DNA of 64,000 bases, from the NCBI GenBank assembly GCA_947501005.1, contig CANMTU010000001.1:1202501-1266500 (forward strand). Direction: 5' to 3'. The position numbers and the translations under genes were made by a program. This document shows, in pieces, positions 17,690 to 26,626 of this stretch. The notes beneath the pieces were generated by a model, which did not search any database, was not told the DNA's origin, and saw only the letters and a list, made by a program, of their open reading frames with translations. Numbering within the stretch: position 1 is the first letter of the stretch; every line of letters begins with the position of its first letter. Origin of the DNA: an uncultured Erythrobacter sp. (GTDB lineage Bacteria > Pseudomonadota > Alphaproteobacteria > Sphingomonadales > Sphingomonadaceae).

Positions 17690-19981
17690 ATGACAGAACA
17701 GAACACCAGGCGGGGGAAGCAGGGGCTTCCCTCGACAACAGAAATACTCGAATTCATCCAGACCGCCGACGGACCCGCGGGCAAGCGCGAGATCGCCAAG
17801 GCGTTCGGCATCAAGGGGCAGGACAAGATCGCGCTGAAGAAGCGCCTCAAGGACATGGCCGAAGAGGGCCTGATCGACGGTCGCAAGACTGCCTATCACC
17901 GCATGGGCGGCGTGCCGAAGGTGACCGTCCTCAAGGTCGTCGAGATCGAGGACGGCGAACCGATTGCCGAACCTGAAACCTGGCCCGAGGATGCGCCCGG
18001 TAAGCCCCCGCGTCTGACGGTGAAGGAAGGCAAGAAAGTTACGGCGCTGAAACGCGGCGATCGCTTCCTCGCTCGCACCGAGGAGAAGGGCAAGGGCTGG
18101 GTCGCCCATCCGATGAAGAAGCTGCCCGCGCGAACCGAGGGCCTGATGGGCGTCGTCGAGTTCGACGGCAGCGGCGAGCCCTGGCTCGCACCGGTAGACA
18201 AGCGGGTGCGCAATTCCGCGCCCATCTCCGATCTCGGCGGGGCCGAGGAGGGCGAACTGGTACTTTGCGAGCGGACGGGCAAGTCCGCGCGGTCTTCAAT
18301 CAAGGTGGTCGAGGTGATCGGCGATCCGCTGGCGCCGGGCAGTTTCAGCCTGATCGCCATCGCCAAGCACGGCATCCCGCATATCTTCCCGCAGGAAGCG
18401 CTGGACGAGGCGCAGGCGGTCACCGACCTGCCGCTTAGCGAAGACAAGCGCGAGGATTTGCGCGACGTGCCCATCGTCGCCATCGATCCGGCCGATGCGC
18501 GCGACCACGACGATGCGATCTGGGCCGAACCGGATGGCGAAGGCGGCTACCGTGCGATCGTCGCCATCGCCGATGTGAGCTATTACGTCCGCCCCGGCGG
18601 CGCGCTCGACCGCGAGGCGCGGAAGCGCGGCAATTCGGTCTATTTTCCCGACCGTGTCGTGCCGATGTTGCCCGAGATCCTCAGCGCCGACATCTGCTCG
18701 CTGGTCGAGGACGAGGACCGTGCGGCGATGGCCTGCCACCTGCATATCGCGGCAGACGGCACGATCGCCAAATGGCGCTTCACCCGCGCCATCGTGCGCC
18801 TTGCGGCGAACATCGCCTATGAGGATGCCCAGAAGGCCATCGACGACGACAGCGCGCCCGAGAATCTGAAAAATCTGTGGGGCGCGTGGGACTTGCTGTT
18901 CAAGGCGCGCAACGCCCGCGATCCGCTCGATCTCGACATGCCCGAACGGCAGGTGAAGCTGAACGACAAGGGCCGCATCGCCGAGATCGCCTTGCGCGAG
19001 AGGCTCGACGCGCACCGCGTGGTCGAGGATTTCATGATCGCCGCCAATGTCGCGGCGGCCAAGGCGCTCGAGGCGAAGAAGGCCCCGGTCGTCTACCGTG
19101 TGCATGAGGTGCCGAGCCGCGAGAAGCTGATCGCGTTCCGCGATTACATCCAGACCCAGGGGCGCAAGTTCGCCATGGGTCAGGTCATTACCCCGGGCCT
19201 GTTCAACCGGATGATCAAGGACATCGCCGATCCGGCCGAGAAGGCGCTGATCATGGAAGCGGTGCTGCGCAGCCAGACGCAGGCCTATTACGGGCCGACC
19301 AATGCGGGGCATTTCGGCTTGGCGCTCGGCAGCTATGCCCATTTCACTTCGCCCATTCGCCGCTATGCCGACCTGCTGGTCCACCGCGCGCTGGTCGATG
19401 CTTACGGTTTGGAACAGCCGAAGGCGAAGGGCGACGTCCCGGACGGCACGGGCCTTTCCGAGCGCGACAGGACAGCGCTTGGCCAGATCACCGATGCCAT
19501 CAGCCAGACCGAACGCCGCGCCATGGAGGCCGAGCGTGACACGATCGACCGCTATGTCGCGGCCTATCTGGCCGAGCGGGTCGGGGAGACTTTCAAGACC
19601 CGCATTACCGGGGTGCAGGGCTTCGGCTTCTTCGCCACCATCGAGGGGCTGGGCGGCGACGGGCTGGTGCCGGTTTCGACGCTGGGCCGTGAATATTTCC
19701 GTTACGAGGAAGCGGCGCGCACGCTGGTTGGCGAGAGCAGCGGCACGCAATATGCCGTGGGCGACCGGCTCGAACTCAAGCTGGCGGAAGCCAATGCGCT
19801 GACCGGCGCGCTAAAGTTCGAAGTGCCGGATAGCGAAGGCAAGCCGGTCGAAAAGCGCGGCCATCGTCCGCCGCCCAAGAAGAAGCCCGAAAAGGGGCAG
19901 AGCGGCCCGCGCCAGAGCCATGCGCCGAACAAGCGCGGCCGGCCCGGCAATATTCGCCACCAGGGCCGCAAGCGCAAATAG
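17690..19981 (+). CDS. rnr: ribonuclease R
   Basis: About 763 residues from ATG 17690 (ATG 17681 would add 3). A 3'-5' processive exoribonuclease that degrades structured RNA. An N-terminal winged-helix region (STTEILEFIQ, AGKREIAKAFGI) is followed by cold-shock-like domains, the RNB catalytic centre with the four-Asp signature AIDPADARDHDDAIWAE (about residues 265-281), an S1 domain (about 645-720) and a Lys/Arg-rich tail with KKKP and RKRK runs. It may be transcribed with the M28 gene, which ends 21 bases upstream. Confidence 0.96.
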   Translation: MTEQNTRRGKQGLPSTTEILEFIQTADGPAGKREIAKAFGIKGQDKIALKKRLKDMAEEGLIDGRKTAYHRMGGVPKVTVLKVVEIEDGEPIAEPETWPEDAPGKPPRLTVKEGKKVTALKRGDRFLARTEEKGKGWVAHPMKKLPARTEGLMGVVEFDGSGEPWLAPVDKRVRNSAPISDLGGAEEGELVLCERTGKSARSSIKVVEVIGDPLAPGSFSLIAIAKHGIPHIFPQEALDEAQAVTDLPLSEDKREDLRDVPIVAIDPADARDHDDAIWAEPDGEGGYRAIVAIADVSYYVRPGGALDREARKRGNSVYFPDRVVPMLPEILSADICSLVEDEDRAAMACHLHIAADGTIAKWRFTRAIVRLAANIAYEDAQKAIDDDSAPENLKNLWGAWDLLFKARNARDPLDLDMPERQVKLNDKGRIAEIALRERLDAHRVVEDFMIAANVAAAKALEAKKAPVVYRVHEVPSREKLIAFRDYIQTQGRKFAMGQVITPGLFNRMIKDIADPAEKALIMEAVLRSQTQAYYGPTNAGHFGLALGSYAHFTSPIRRYADLLVHRALVDAYGLEQPKAKGDVPDGTGLSERDRTALGQITDAISQTERRAMEAERDTIDRYVAAYLAERVGETFKTRITGVQGFGFFATIEGLGGDGLVPVSTLGREYFRYEEAARTLVGESSGTQYAVGDRLELKLAEANALTGALKFEVPDSEGKPVEKRGHRPPPKKKPEKGQSGPRQSHAPNKRGRPGNIRHQGRKRK

Positions 19982-20028
19982 CGGAACGCACCGGGTCGCC
20001 GGGCGCTTGATGGGCAAAGGAGACTTCC

Positions 20029-20544
20029 ATGCTCAAGCCCGGCGACACCGCCCCCGACCTCGACCTGCCGCTCACCATCGATGCGCGCTTCAAACTGTCC
20101 GACCAGAGCCCCGACCAGTTCACCATGCTGGTGTTCTATCGCGGCAAGCACTGCCCGATCTGCAAGAAATACCTCACCGAAATCGGCAGCCGCCTGCGCG
20201 AGATCACCGATCGCGGGGTGAACGTGTTCGCCGTCTCGATGGATAACGAGGAGCGTGCGATGGTGGTCGACCGCGAATGGGACACGGGCGATCTCCCGCT
20301 GGTCTACGACATGAGCGAGGACATGGCCCGCGAGTGGGGCCTGTTCATTTCGAGCAAGCGCGAAGGCAGCGACGAGCCCGAGAGGTTCTCCGAACCCGGC
20401 CTGTTCCTAATTCGGCCCGATGGCAGCGTGTATTTCGTGCAAACGCAGAGCGCGCCGTTCACGCGCCCCGACCTCGATCAGTTGATGGACGGCATCGATA
20501 TCATCAAGAAGAACGATTACCCGCCGCGCGGCATGGCGACCTGA
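20029..20544 (+). CDS. peroxiredoxin-like (AhpC/TSA, thioredoxin-fold) protein
   Basis: 171 residues with a strong AAAGGAG before ATG 20029. The thioredoxin-fold opening LKPGDTAPDLDLPL is followed by a CxxC active site (FYRGKHCPICKKYL, about residues 41-54), where classical peroxiredoxins have only the first Cys with a PxxxTxxC context. The family (peroxiredoxin-like, AhpC/TSA) is presumed to reduce peroxides or disulfides; no resolving partner is evident. It converges with the Usp gene 12 bases away. Confidence 0.85.
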   Translation: MLKPGDTAPDLDLPLTIDARFKLSDQSPDQFTMLVFYRGKHCPICKKYLTEIGSRLREITDRGVNVFAVSMDNEERAMVVDREWDTGDLPLVYDMSEDMAREWGLFISSKREGSDEPERFSEPGLFLIRPDGSVYFVQTQSAPFTRPDLDQLMDGIDIIKKNDYPPRGMAT

Positions 20545-20556
20545 ACCACGGGCGGC

Positions 20557-21009
20557 TCAGGCCAGTTCGTCGATCTGTTCGCGCGAAAGGCTGCCGGGGA
20601 TGAGATAAAGCGGGCAGGGCAGCTCGGTTGCATGGGCGGCGAAATAGCTCACCAGCGGCCCCGGCCCGCCATCCAGCCCCACGCCCAGCACCAGTGCGGC
20701 GACTTCCTCGTTTTCCTCGAGATAGCGGCGCACCACGTCCACCGCCGCGCCGGGACGGACCGCGATGATCGGCATCTTGCCCATCTCGCCGAAGATGTTG
20801 CCGGCGGCGTTGTTGGCCATCACCTCGGCCCGGTCGCGCGCTTCCTGCTCTATCGTCGCCTGCACGCTGCCGAAGGCGTTGAACGTCTGCTGCGGCACGA
20901 GGGCGAGGATATGCACCGATCCGCCGGTCTTCACCGCGCGCAGCGAGGCGAAGCGCAGCGCGCTCTTGGCTTCCTCGGTCTCGTCCATCACCACGAGATA
21001 GATACGCAT
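20557..21009 (-). CDS. universal stress protein (UspA family)
   Basis: 150 residues from ATG 21009, preceded on its strand by AGGAGAGG. The N-terminus [20 protein letters not shown] matches the first beta-strand and helix of Usp proteins, and [21 protein letters not shown] lies where the ATP-binding G-2x-G-9x-G(S/T) loop occurs. The loop is not perfectly canonical, so nucleotide binding is uncertain. A single Usp domain. Its 5' end faces the E2 gene, with a 127-base divergent promoter region between. Confidence 0.82.
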   Translation of the reverse strand: MRIYLVVMDETEEAKSALRFASLRAVKTGGSVHILALVPQQTFNAFGSVQATIEQEARDRAEVMANNAAGNIFGEMGKMPIIAVRPGAAVDVVRRYLEENEEVAALVLGVGLDGGPGPLVSYFAAHATELPCPLYLIPGSLSREQIDELA

Positions 21010-21136
21010 GGGGCGGGTTCCTCTCCTGCAACCGGCGTACCCGGTCGCGCCTATTGTGCGCAAGCACCTTGCGAAGGCACATCAGATTGGCCAGAGGCAC
21101 AGGACACTCTTCCGCAGCCAGGACGTAACGTCGCCC

Positions 21137-22510
21137 ATGCCCACGCCGATCAAGATGCCCGCCCTTTCGCCCACCATGGAGGAAGGCACGCTCGCCAAAT
21201 GGCTGGTCAAGCCCGGCGACACGATCTCCGCCGGCGACATCATGGCCGAGATCGAGACCGACAAGGCGACGATGGAGTTCGAGGCGGTCGATGAGGGCAC
21301 GCTCGCCTCCATCGCGGTCGAGGCGGGGACGGACGGTGTGAAGGTCGGCACCGTCATCGCCATGCTCGCCCTGGAAGGCGAGGACGTGGATGAAGCGGCG
21401 AAGGCTGCGCCGTCTAACGACGCGGCGAACGAGGCGGCCGCGAAGGAAGAGCGCGAGGAGAAGGTCGCGGGAGAGGAACGGCGGAACGAACCCGATCCCG
21501 CTCAGGCTGAGCCTGAAAAAGGCCGTGCGCCGACGGGCAATGCGAAGTCCGGTGACGGCCCTTCGACCGATTCAGGGAGAGCGGACGGGGGGGACAGGAT
21601 CATTGCCTCGCCCCTCGCCAAGCGGATCGCCGAGCAGAAGGGCATCGATCTTTCGCAAATCACCGGCTCCGGCCCGCGCGGGCGGATCGTCAAGGCCGAT
21701 GTCGAGAACGCCGAACCGGGCAAGGCGCCTGCCGAACCTGCCGCCGGCAAGACCGATGGCTTGGGCGAGATGGACGCGCCGCGCACGCCCAGCAGAACGC
21801 CGGCCGAAAGCGAATTTGGCGCGCCCTACGAAGCGCAGAAGCTCAACAATGTCCGCAAGGTGATCGCCCGCCGCCTGACCGAGGCGAAGCAGACGATCCC
21901 GCACATTTACCTCACGGTGGACGTGCGCCTCGATGCCCTGCTCAAGCTGCGCGGAGAGCTCAATGCCAGTCTCGAGGCGGATGGGGTGAAGCTGTCGGTC
22001 AACGACCTGCTGATCAAGGCGCTGGCTCGGGCGTTGCAGCGCGTGCCGAAATGCAATGTCAGCTTTCAGGGCGACGAACTGCACCAGTACAGCCGCGAGG
22101 ATATCTCGGTCGCCGTTGCCGCACCTTCGGGCCTTATCACGCCGATCATCGTCGATGCCGGGCGCAAGGGCCTCGCGCAAATATCGTCCGAGATGAAGGA
22201 ACTTGCCGGTAAGGCGCGCGACGGCAAGTTGCAGCCGCACGAATATGAGGGCGGCACCGCCAGCCTCTCCAACCTAGGCATGTTCGGCACCAAGCAGTTC
22301 GACGCGGTGATCAACCCGCCGCAGGCGATGATCCTCGCCGTCGGCGCGGGCGAACAGCGCCCCCACGTGATCGACGGCGCGCTCGGCATCGCCACCGTGA
22401 TGAGCGCCACCGGCAGCTTCGACCACCGCGCCATCGACGGCGCCGACGGCGCGACGTTGATGCAGGCGTTCCAGCAGCTATGCGAAAACCCGATGGGGTT
22501 GGTGGTTTGA
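21137..22510 (+). CDS. pdhC: pyruvate dehydrogenase E2 (dihydrolipoyl acetyltransferase)
   Basis: 457 residues from ATG 21137. The E2 core of the pyruvate dehydrogenase complex transfers acetyl groups to CoA. A lipoyl domain with lysine in [11 protein letters not shown] (about residue 44) is followed by a charged Ala/Glu/Pro linker (about 85-150), the E3/E1-binding domain ([19 protein letters not shown], about 157-190), a second linker, and the catalytic domain ending in the [13 protein letters not shown] active-site motif. The sequence resembles PdhC more than 2-oxoglutarate E2. E1 genes are not here; lpd lies 0.8 kb downstream. Confidence 0.93.
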   Translation: MPTPIKMPALSPTMEEGTLAKWLVKPGDTISAGDIMAEIETDKATMEFEAVDEGTLASIAVEAGTDGVKVGTVIAMLALEGEDVDEAAKAAPSNDAANEAAAKEEREEKVAGEERRNEPDPAQAEPEKGRAPTGNAKSGDGPSTDSGRADGGDRIIASPLAKRIAEQKGIDLSQITGSGPRGRIVKADVENAEPGKAPAEPAAGKTDGLGEMDAPRTPSRTPAESEFGAPYEAQKLNNVRKVIARRLTEAKQTIPHIYLTVDVRLDALLKLRGELNASLEADGVKLSVNDLLIKALARALQRVPKCNVSFQGDELHQYSREDISVAVAAPSGLITPIIVDAGRKGLAQISSEMKELAGKARDGKLQPHEYEGGTASLSNLGMFGTKQFDAVINPPQAMILAVGAGEQRPHVIDGALGIATVMSATGSFDHRAIDGADGATLMQAFQQLCENPMGLVV

Positions 22511-22789
22511 TTAGGGCCGAGACACTATGATCTGTGATCCTTGGTAGGCATAATTAAGGCCCAGTGAGCGTGCATGCCTTATAATTAGAGTTACGCTGAT
22601 ATGGGCCGGAAGAGAAGCAATTGTCCTCCGTACTTGTCCTCCGGAAAGGCGTAATACTTTTGCACTAAACATTTTATTGAAATAAGACATTCTTAATCCT
22701 TAGTTTTCATTTTCGTCTCCTTAGGTGTTGACGATGTATTCGTTATACCAGTTAAGCAGATTCGCTCGCAATATAAAAGTAACTGCACC
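22511..22789. other. AT-rich intergenic region with possible small RNA or leader
   Basis: 279 bases with visibly lower GC than anything around it. It contains a perfect TATAAT at 22580-22585 and two copies of TTGTCCTCCG (22621-22630 and 22634-22643, 3 bases apart). Each copy carries TCCTCC, the complement of a strong Shine-Dalgarno sequence. CCGGA at 22606-22610 can pair with TCCGG at 22640-22644, closing a hairpin whose loop exposes the first copy. No convincing open reading frame was found. A small RNA or a leader of the thioesterase gene is possible but unproven. Confidence 0.4.
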
Positions 22790-23197
22790 ATGAATAACCA
22801 TGAACCCCAAATCCGCGTCACCGCCATGCCGACCGACATGAACCCCTATGGCGGGGTGTTCGGCGGGTGGTTGATGAGCCAGATGGCTTTGGGCGTAGGC
22901 TCGCTTGCCAGCCGGGTGGGCGAGGGACGGGCGAATGTCGTCGCGGCCAGTGATTTCGGCTTTCCCGCCGCGATGAAGCTGGGTGACGAGCTCAACATCT
23001 ATTGCGAGATCGTGCGCGAGGGGAACACCTCGATCACCATCGCGGCTGAAGGCATTGCCCGCGCTCGCCACGGTGAAGAGACGACGCTGGTGTGTAAGGG
23101 CACCTTCGTGTTCGTGCTGGCCGACGATGAAGGCAATCCGCGCCCGGTGCGGGCCGCGGGGCAGGCGGCGGCGAACGATCAAGCCGGTTCTGTCTAG
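22790..23197 (+). CDS. acyl-CoA thioesterase, YciA-type hot-dog fold
   Basis: 135 residues. The signature MNPYGGVFGGWLMSQMA (about residues 17-33) matches the YciA/acyl-CoA thioester hydrolase hot-dog family, which cleaves acyl-CoA to free acid and CoA in the cytosol. The helix begins after the Gly-rich turn, where the catalytic Asp/Asn of the family lies. A single hot-dog domain, usual length. Its position between E2 and E3 genes may reflect acyl-CoA balance, but the AT-rich leader and the downstream repeat suggest the locus has been rearranged. Confidence 0.88.
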   Translation: MNNHEPQIRVTAMPTDMNPYGGVFGGWLMSQMALGVGSLASRVGEGRANVVAASDFGFPAAMKLGDELNIYCEIVREGNTSITIAAEGIARARHGEETTLVCKGTFVFVLADDEGNPRPVRAAGQAAANDQAGSV

Positions 23198-23211
23198 AAC
23201 CTAGATATGAA

Positions 23212-23309
23212 TTCCGTTCGGGCTGAGCTTGTCGAAGCCCTGCTCTCGTAACTGGGGCGCGGTGGAAGAAGTCAAAGACAGCCCTTCGACAAGCTCAGGG
23301 CGAACGGAA
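23212..23309. repeat. inverted pair of ~33-bp palindromic intergenic repeats
   Basis: Left unit 23212-23244 and right unit 23277-23309 are inverted copies sharing TTCCGTTCG and CTGAGCTTGTCGAAG, separated by 32 bases. Each unit can also fold on itself: GGGCT with AGCCC on the left, GCCCT with AGGGC on the right. The bases that differ between the units occur in compensating pairs, so both hairpins are kept. This resembles REP/ERIC-like repeats that I associate with sphingomonad intergenic regions. The right unit ends 16 bases before the lpd start. Confidence 0.75.
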
Positions 23310-23325
23310 CTGAATGGAGTCTTAC

Positions 23326-24738
23326 GTGGCTGACAATTACGACGTCATCGTTCTCGGCAGCGGCCCCGGCGGGTATGTCGCGGCAATCCGCTGCGCGCAG
23401 CTCGGGCTGAAGACGGCGATCGTGGAGCGCGAACTGCTCGGCGGAATTTGCCTCAACTGGGGGTGCATTCCCACCAAGGCGCTGCTCCGCTCGGCCGAGA
23501 TCAAGCATTACATGGATCATGCAAGCGATTACGGCCTGAAGGTCGCCGGCGCGATCGAGGCGGATCTGGAGGCGGTGGTGAAGCGCAGCCGCGGCGTCGC
23601 CAAGCAGCTCAATCAGGGCGTCACCCACCTGATGAAGAAGAACGGCATTACCGTTCACATGGGCGAGGGCACGCTGACCGGCCCGACCAGCCTGACCGTG
23701 AAGGGGGAGAAGGGCGAGGAGAAGCTCACCGCCAAGCACGTCATCGTGGCCACCGGCGCCCGCGCCCGCGACCTGCCCTTCGCCCCGGCCGACGGCAAGC
23801 GGGTGTGGACCTATCGCACCGCCATGACGCCGCCGGAAATGCCAGAGAAGCTGCTGGTAATCGGCAGCGGTGCGATCGGGATCGAGTTCGCCAGCTTCTA
23901 CAACGACATGGGCGCCGAGGTGACGGTGGTCGAAATGCTCGACCGGGTCGTGCCGGTCGAGGACAAGGACGTCTCCGCCTTTCTCGAAAAGAGCCTGACC
24001 AAGCAGGGCATGACGATCATGACCGGCGCCGGGGTCGATAACATCACGGTCTCCGATGGCGGCGTGAAGGCGAAGATCAAGGATGCCAAGGGCAAGGTCT
24101 CCGAGCAGGAGTTCACCCATTGCATCGTCGCCATCGGCATCGTGGCGAATACCGAGAATATCGGCTTGGAAAAGCTGGTCGAGATGGAAAAGGGCTTCAT
24201 CCAGATCGACGAATTCGGTCGCACGAAGTCCAAAGGGCTGTGGGCGATCGGCGATTGCACGCCCGGCCCGTGGCTGGCGCACAAGGCGAGCCACGAAGGC
24301 GTCACCTGCGCCGAGGCGATCGCGCAGGAACTCGGCAACAAGGACGTCCATCCCCACCCGCTCGACCGGGCGAGCATTCCGGGCTGCACCTACTGCCATC
24401 CCCAGATCGCCAGCGTCGGCCTGACCGAGGCGAATGCGAAGGACGCAGGGCATGCGGTGAAGGTCGGCACCTTCCCCTTCATCGGCAACGGCAAGGCCAT
24501 CGCGCTGGGCGAGGCGGAAGGCTTCATCAAGACCGTGTTCGACGCAAAGACCGGCGAATTGCTGGGCGCCCACATGATCGGCGCCGAAGTCACCGAACTG
24601 ATCCAGGGCTATACGCTGGGCAAAACGCTCGAGACGACCGAGGCGGAGCTGATGAACACCGTCTTCCCGCACCCGACCCTGTCGGAAATGATGCACGAAA
24701 GCGTCCTCGCGGCGTATGGCAAGGCCCTGCATATCTAG
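23326..24738 (+). CDS. lpdA: dihydrolipoamide dehydrogenase (E3)
   Basis: 470 residues from GTG 23326, chosen because GGAG at 23316-23319 is ideally spaced and the protein then begins MADNYDVIVLGSGPGGYVAA; ATG 23314 would add four residues. A flavoprotein that reoxidises dihydrolipoyl groups of E2 with NAD+. It has an FAD-binding GSGPGGYVAA, the redox disulfide GGICLNWGCIPTKAL, an NAD-binding IGSGAIGIEFASF, and the interface His-Glu dyad (FPHPTLSEMMHESV). All active-site parts are intact. Confidence 0.96.
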   Translation: MADNYDVIVLGSGPGGYVAAIRCAQLGLKTAIVERELLGGICLNWGCIPTKALLRSAEIKHYMDHASDYGLKVAGAIEADLEAVVKRSRGVAKQLNQGVTHLMKKNGITVHMGEGTLTGPTSLTVKGEKGEEKLTAKHVIVATGARARDLPFAPADGKRVWTYRTAMTPPEMPEKLLVIGSGAIGIEFASFYNDMGAEVTVVEMLDRVVPVEDKDVSAFLEKSLTKQGMTIMTGAGVDNITVSDGGVKAKIKDAKGKVSEQEFTHCIVAIGIVANTENIGLEKLVEMEKGFIQIDEFGRTKSKGLWAIGDCTPGPWLAHKASHEGVTCAEAIAQELGNKDVHPHPLDRASIPGCTYCHPQIASVGLTEANAKDAGHAVKVGTFPFIGNGKAIALGEAEGFIKTVFDAKTGELLGAHMIGAEVTELIQGYTLGKTLETTEAELMNTVFPHPTLSEMMHESVLAAYGKALHI

Positions 24739-24856
24739 CGCGTAGTCTTCGGAAATACATCGTACCGCCGAATTGCGGCTCTGGTGCAGGGCGCTTCGTC
24801 GCCTTGCGCGGAAACGCTTTGGTTACTCCGCCGTTAACGATTGGAGGAGACCAGCG

Positions 24857-25036
24857 ATGGAATACGAAATTCACGACGATCCGCAGGGCGAGGACGATCT
24901 TCCCGAAGGCGACCGCGATGGTGGTATCACCGAAGATCATATCGCGCTCAAGAACCAGTCGAGCGTCGACGCCGAGGACTATCCGATCGAGGACCGCAAG
25001 GCCCAGTCGCTCGTGACCCCCAAACAGCAACGCTGA
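24857..25036 (+). CDS. small acidic hypothetical protein (59 aa)
   Basis: ATG 24857 has an excellent GGAGGAG at 24843-24849, and the short product is very acidic in its first half (EIHDDPQGEDDLPEGDRD) and basic and polar at the end. There is no membrane segment or known motif. A terminator follows 24 bases after the stop, so this is a small self-contained transcription unit, which supports it being real. Function unknown. Confidence 0.65.
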   Translation: MEYEIHDDPQGEDDLPEGDRDGGITEDHIALKNQSSVDAEDYPIEDRKAQSLVTPKQQR

Positions 25037-25060
25037 CCGGCAATGATCTGCTTGATCGTG

Positions 25061-25087
25061 AAGGGCGGCACGTCGCGGCCGCCCTTT
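25061..25087 (+). terminator. Rho-independent terminator
   Basis: A perfect 9-bp stem, AAGGGCGGC (25061-25069) and GCCGCCCTT (25078-25086), with an 8-base loop and a short T-containing tail. It separates the small acidic gene from the oxidoreductase operon. Confidence 0.75.
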
Positions 25088-25139
25088 GCATTTCAAGCGC
25101 TGCCAATTGTCCCGACACCTACCCCTGCAGGAGCCGCCT

Positions 25140-25639
<500 letters not shown>

Positions 25640-25643
<4 letters not shown>

Positions 25644-26626
25644 GGCCATTCGACTATCAACGCGCCGAACGCCTCGAACACGCTTCGCAGCTGACGAGGC
25701 CCGAGGGTGGGCGGTCCATCGCCGGCGGCACCAATCTGCTCGACCTGATGAAACTGCAGGTGGAAACGCCCGATACGCTGGTCGACATAAGCCGGCTGCC
25801 GATGGCCGGGATCGAGGATACCGACGATGGCGGTCTGCGCATCGGCGCACTTGCCTCGAACACGGCGACTGCAGTGCATCCGCGCGTAAAGGCGGACTAT
25901 CCGGTGCTGGCGCGCGCGATCCTGGCGGGGGCGACGCAGCAATTGCGCAACAAGGCGACCACCGGAGGCAATCTGTGCCAGCGGACCCGGTGCTATTACT
26001 TCACCCAGATCAACCAGCCCTGCAACAAGCGTGAGCCGGGCTCGGGCTGCGGCGCGATCGACGGCATTGCCCGCATTCACGCGATCCTCGGCACCAGCGA
26101 CCAGTGCATCGCCACCTATCCGGGCGACATGGCAGTGGCGCTGGCCGCGCTCGATGCGACAGTCGAAATTGCGGGCGAGGGCGAACGCACCCGCAGGGTT
26201 CCGGTGCGCGATTTCCATTGCCTGCCCGGTGATACGCCGTGGCGCGACAACGTGCTGGAAGACGGCGAGATCATCACCGGGGTAACGCTGCCCGCACCGG
26301 TTGGCGGAACGCAGATCTATCGCAAGGTGCGCGAACGATCCTCTTATGCCTTCGCGCTCGTTTCGGTGGCGGCGATCGTCGAGATGGACGGCGACCTGAT
26401 CTCGCGCGCGGACCTCGCTTTCGGGGGCGTCGCGCACAAGCCATGGCACGATCCGCGCCTGTCCGACCATCTGGTCGGCAGCGTGCCGTCCGCCGAACTG
26501 TTCGACAAGGCCGCCGACATCCTGCTCGATACCGCGCAGGGATATGGCGAGAACGACTTCAAGATACCGCTGGCGCGCCGGACCCTGTCCGCAGTGCTCG
26601 CCCACGCGACGGGAACCAAGATATGA
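25640..26626 (+). CDS. aldehyde oxidoreductase, FAD subunit with extra [4Fe-4S] cysteines (PaoB-like)
   Basis: 328 residues from ATG 25640 (ATGA overlap). The FAD-binding AGGTNLLDLMK (about residues 32-42) and the TTGGNLCQRTRC segment are followed by four cysteines in the arrangement C-x5-C, then NQPCNKREPGSGCGAI. This cysteine-rich insertion holds a [4Fe-4S] cluster in E. coli PaoB (YagS) and is absent from ordinary xanthine dehydrogenases, so the operon is of the PaoABC type. The C-terminal CO-dehydrogenase flavoprotein domain is complete. Confidence 0.9.

Noticed and set aside
17896-19750. Minus-strand frames opposite RNase R
   Set aside because: RNase R has all catalytic motifs; the antisense products do not resemble any family.
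20557-21009. Usp protein as a toxin or kinase regulator
   Set aside because: Only a single plain Usp fold is visible and nothing in the neighbourhood supports a special role.
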